From: Saprospiraceae bacterium
Lineage (GTDB): Bacteria; Bacteroidota; Bacteroidia; Chitinophagales; Saprospiraceae
Direction of reading: 5' to 3'
Length of the DNA stretch: 64,000 nucleotides
Assembly (NCBI GenBank): GCA_028285545.1
Contig: JANQPA010000012.1
Location: 62,001 to 126,000, forward strand
Made by a program: the position numbers and the translations under genes. Below the pieces are notes generated by a model. It saw only the letters and a list, made by a program, of their open reading frames with translations, had not been told where the DNA came from and made no database searches. Positions within the stretch are counted from its first letter, which is position 1; each line of letters begins with the position of its first letter. Below are positions 62,963 through 64,000 of this stretch, piece by piece.

Positions 62963-62995
62963 TCCAGACACCCTAAAGGGCATAGGCCAACTAGC

Positions 62996-63718
62996 TTATT
63001 TAAACTCCCCCTCAACAAATCCAGCAAAAGCCTCCATTGTACTAAATTCCATATCCGCCTTCACAGGTTTAGTAGGTTGAGGGGTCGCTCCAAAACCAGG
63101 ATTATTAGCCCTTCTATTAATCCAAACCGTACTTAAACCTATTTCACTTGCTGGTTCAATGTCATGATACAAACTTTGGGCTACATGAAGTATCTCATTT
63201 TTCTGAATGCCCTGCTCTCCCAAATGGGTGATCAGATATTCAAAGTTTCTGAGATTAGGTTTGTAGGAACCAATTTTTTCAGCAGTAAGAATTCTGAAAA
63301 ACTCAGTATTGAGCTGTTTATTATTAGTAGCCTGGAAAGATTCTTCATCTATATTGGAAATAATGATGAGTTTAAAATGATCGTTTAAAATCTTTAATGC
63401 GGCTCTGGTATCTTCGAAGGCTGGCCAATCTCCTACTGATTTTCCCAAATGGTTGCGAATATCTTCTCCTGCTTCAATATTCAACTCTTGGCCAATGCGG
63501 ACAGCCACTTCTTCTAAAACTTGGGTATATTTCCATTTTGGATTCTCTATTTGAACGCTGGTTTCGTACCTGGCAAAAACCTGCAGGATTTCTTCATCTG
63601 AAAGGTCGATTTGATTGGATTGAATCCAAGGCCTTAGAGCAGTTACAATTCCTTTTTCCCAATCTACCAAGGTGCCATAACAATCGAAGCTAAGGGCTTT
63701 AAATTGAGTGATATTCAT
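62996..63718 (-). CDS. Haloacid dehalogenase type II-like hydrolase
   Basis: A 240-residue HAD-superfamily hydrolase. The nucleophile Asp is Asp12 in SFDCYGTLVDW, with motif II near IIISNID and motif III/IV near SYKPN and HVAQSLYHDIEPA. It may hydrolyse 2-haloacids or phosphate esters; the substrate is unknown. Confidence 0.9.
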   Translation of the reverse strand: MNITQFKALSFDCYGTLVDWEKGIVTALRPWIQSNQIDLSDEEILQVFARYETSVQIENPKWKYTQVLEEVAVRIGQELNIEAGEDIRNHLGKSVGDWPAFEDTRAALKILNDHFKLIIISNIDEESFQATNNKQLNTEFFRILTAEKIGSYKPNLRNFEYLITHLGEQGIQKNEILHVAQSLYHDIEPASEIGLSTVWINRRANNPGFGATPQPTKPVKADMEFSTMEAFAGFVEGEFK

Positions 63719-63724
63719 GTTGGT

Positions 63725-64000
63725 TTATTTTGATTTGATGAGTAGGATAAATTCACAATCTGTATTGCTGGGATTACTGTATTCGGTTTTCATGGCTTCA
63801 TAGGTAATCGAATCTCCCTTTTCCAGTATATATTCTTTGTCATTGAGTTTGCAGGAAAGTGTTCCGTTGATTACCGTAATATGTTCAGTGACCCCATCTT
63901 TGTTTTGTGGAAGTTCAGCTGTACTCTGTTGTGCGGGTATGGTAAACCATAACAATTCCAGGCCCTGGGAAAGGAGGGCATTAGATAAGATACCTCTTTC
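63725..64000 (-). CDS. Cupin-domain protein (5' end cut by window edge)
   Basis: The frame is open to the right edge, so at least 91 residues are visible, reading ERGILSNALLSQGLELLWFT at the cut end. The visible part is a cupin barrel (HITVINGTLSCKLNDKEYIL, EKGDSITYEA). The N-terminal part outside may be a helix-turn-helix, as in XRE-cupin regulators; this cannot be judged here. It lies 6 bases upstream of the HAD gene and is probably co-transcribed. Confidence 0.75.
   Translation of the reverse strand, partial: ERGILSNALLSQGLELLWFTIPAQQSTAELPQNKDGVTEHITVINGTLSCKLNDKEYILEKGDSITYEAMKTEYSNPSNTDCEFILLIKSK

Noticed and set aside
1..64000. Prophage, integrative element, tRNA or rRNA genes
   Set aside because: No integrase, structural phage gene, transposase or clover-leaf tRNA pattern was seen on either strand; I could not run tRNAscan.

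Overview
The window looks like chromosomal DNA from a free-living, low-GC member of the Bacteroidota, most likely a marine Cytophagales- or Saprospiria-type bacterium. Supporting signs are a type IX secretion (T9SS) sorting tail, a one-protein hybrid two-component regulator, AraC regulators fused to membrane domains, many lipoproteins with an LxxC-type lipobox, an outer-membrane receptor of the OMP_b-brl type, a PL6 polysaccharide lyase, and a near absence of Shine-Dalgarno sequences. I see no rRNA, tRNA, CRISPR array, prophage or intact insertion sequence. Genes at both edges are cut off by the window.

Layout. 1-9.7 kb: truncated TPR sensor kinase, glycosyltransferase, flavin disulfide oxidoreductase, then a minus-strand redox group (SelO, GNAT, glutaredoxin-like, TlpA-like) facing a thioredoxin, then an AraC regulator with a DUF2855 protein. 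9.9-16 kb: a DUF4143 ATPase and a two-gene polysaccharide-lyase operon (PL6 plus a heparinase II/III-fold lyase) behind a hexuronate-type operator. 16-24.7 kb: DinB protein, lipoprotein hydrolase, membrane AraC regulator, M14 peptidase, and a secreted DUF4350 / hydrolase / beta-propeller operon. 24.9-32.8 kb: hybrid two-component regulator followed by a large T9SS cargo and a double beta-trefoil lectin. 32.9-41.3 kb: ECF sigma factor and TPR anti-sigma-like protein divergent from two lipoproteins, a PKD/beta-barrel protein and a membrane TPR-CHAT protease-like protein. 41.4-46.9 kb: ProC-like protein, Rieske oxygenase with its reductase, Crp regulator, a 4Fe-4S/CDGSH fusion and a pirin. 47-57.5 kb: two membrane AraC regulators, an outer-membrane receptor, an EamA exporter, an SDR/TetR pair with clear operators, a sulfatase and a duplicated alpha-beta-barrel protein. 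57.5-64 kb: serine hydrolase, LytS/LytTR two-component pair, unknown small protein, TolB-like propeller lipoprotein, haloacid dehalogenase and a truncated cupin protein.

Two things stand out. First, the 24.9-41.3 kb block joins cell-surface sensing, secreted lectin-like proteins and a sigma-controlled CHAT protein, and does not match a standard polysaccharide utilisation locus. Second, many intergenic gaps hold long hairpins whose arms are built from short tandem micro-repeats. These fall into several sequence families (GTAGAAA, GAAGTA, CAATAG/ATTGAT, ACATGTC, GAGATA) that recur across the window. They sit mostly at operon ends and look like a dispersed family of structured terminators or small mobile repeats.
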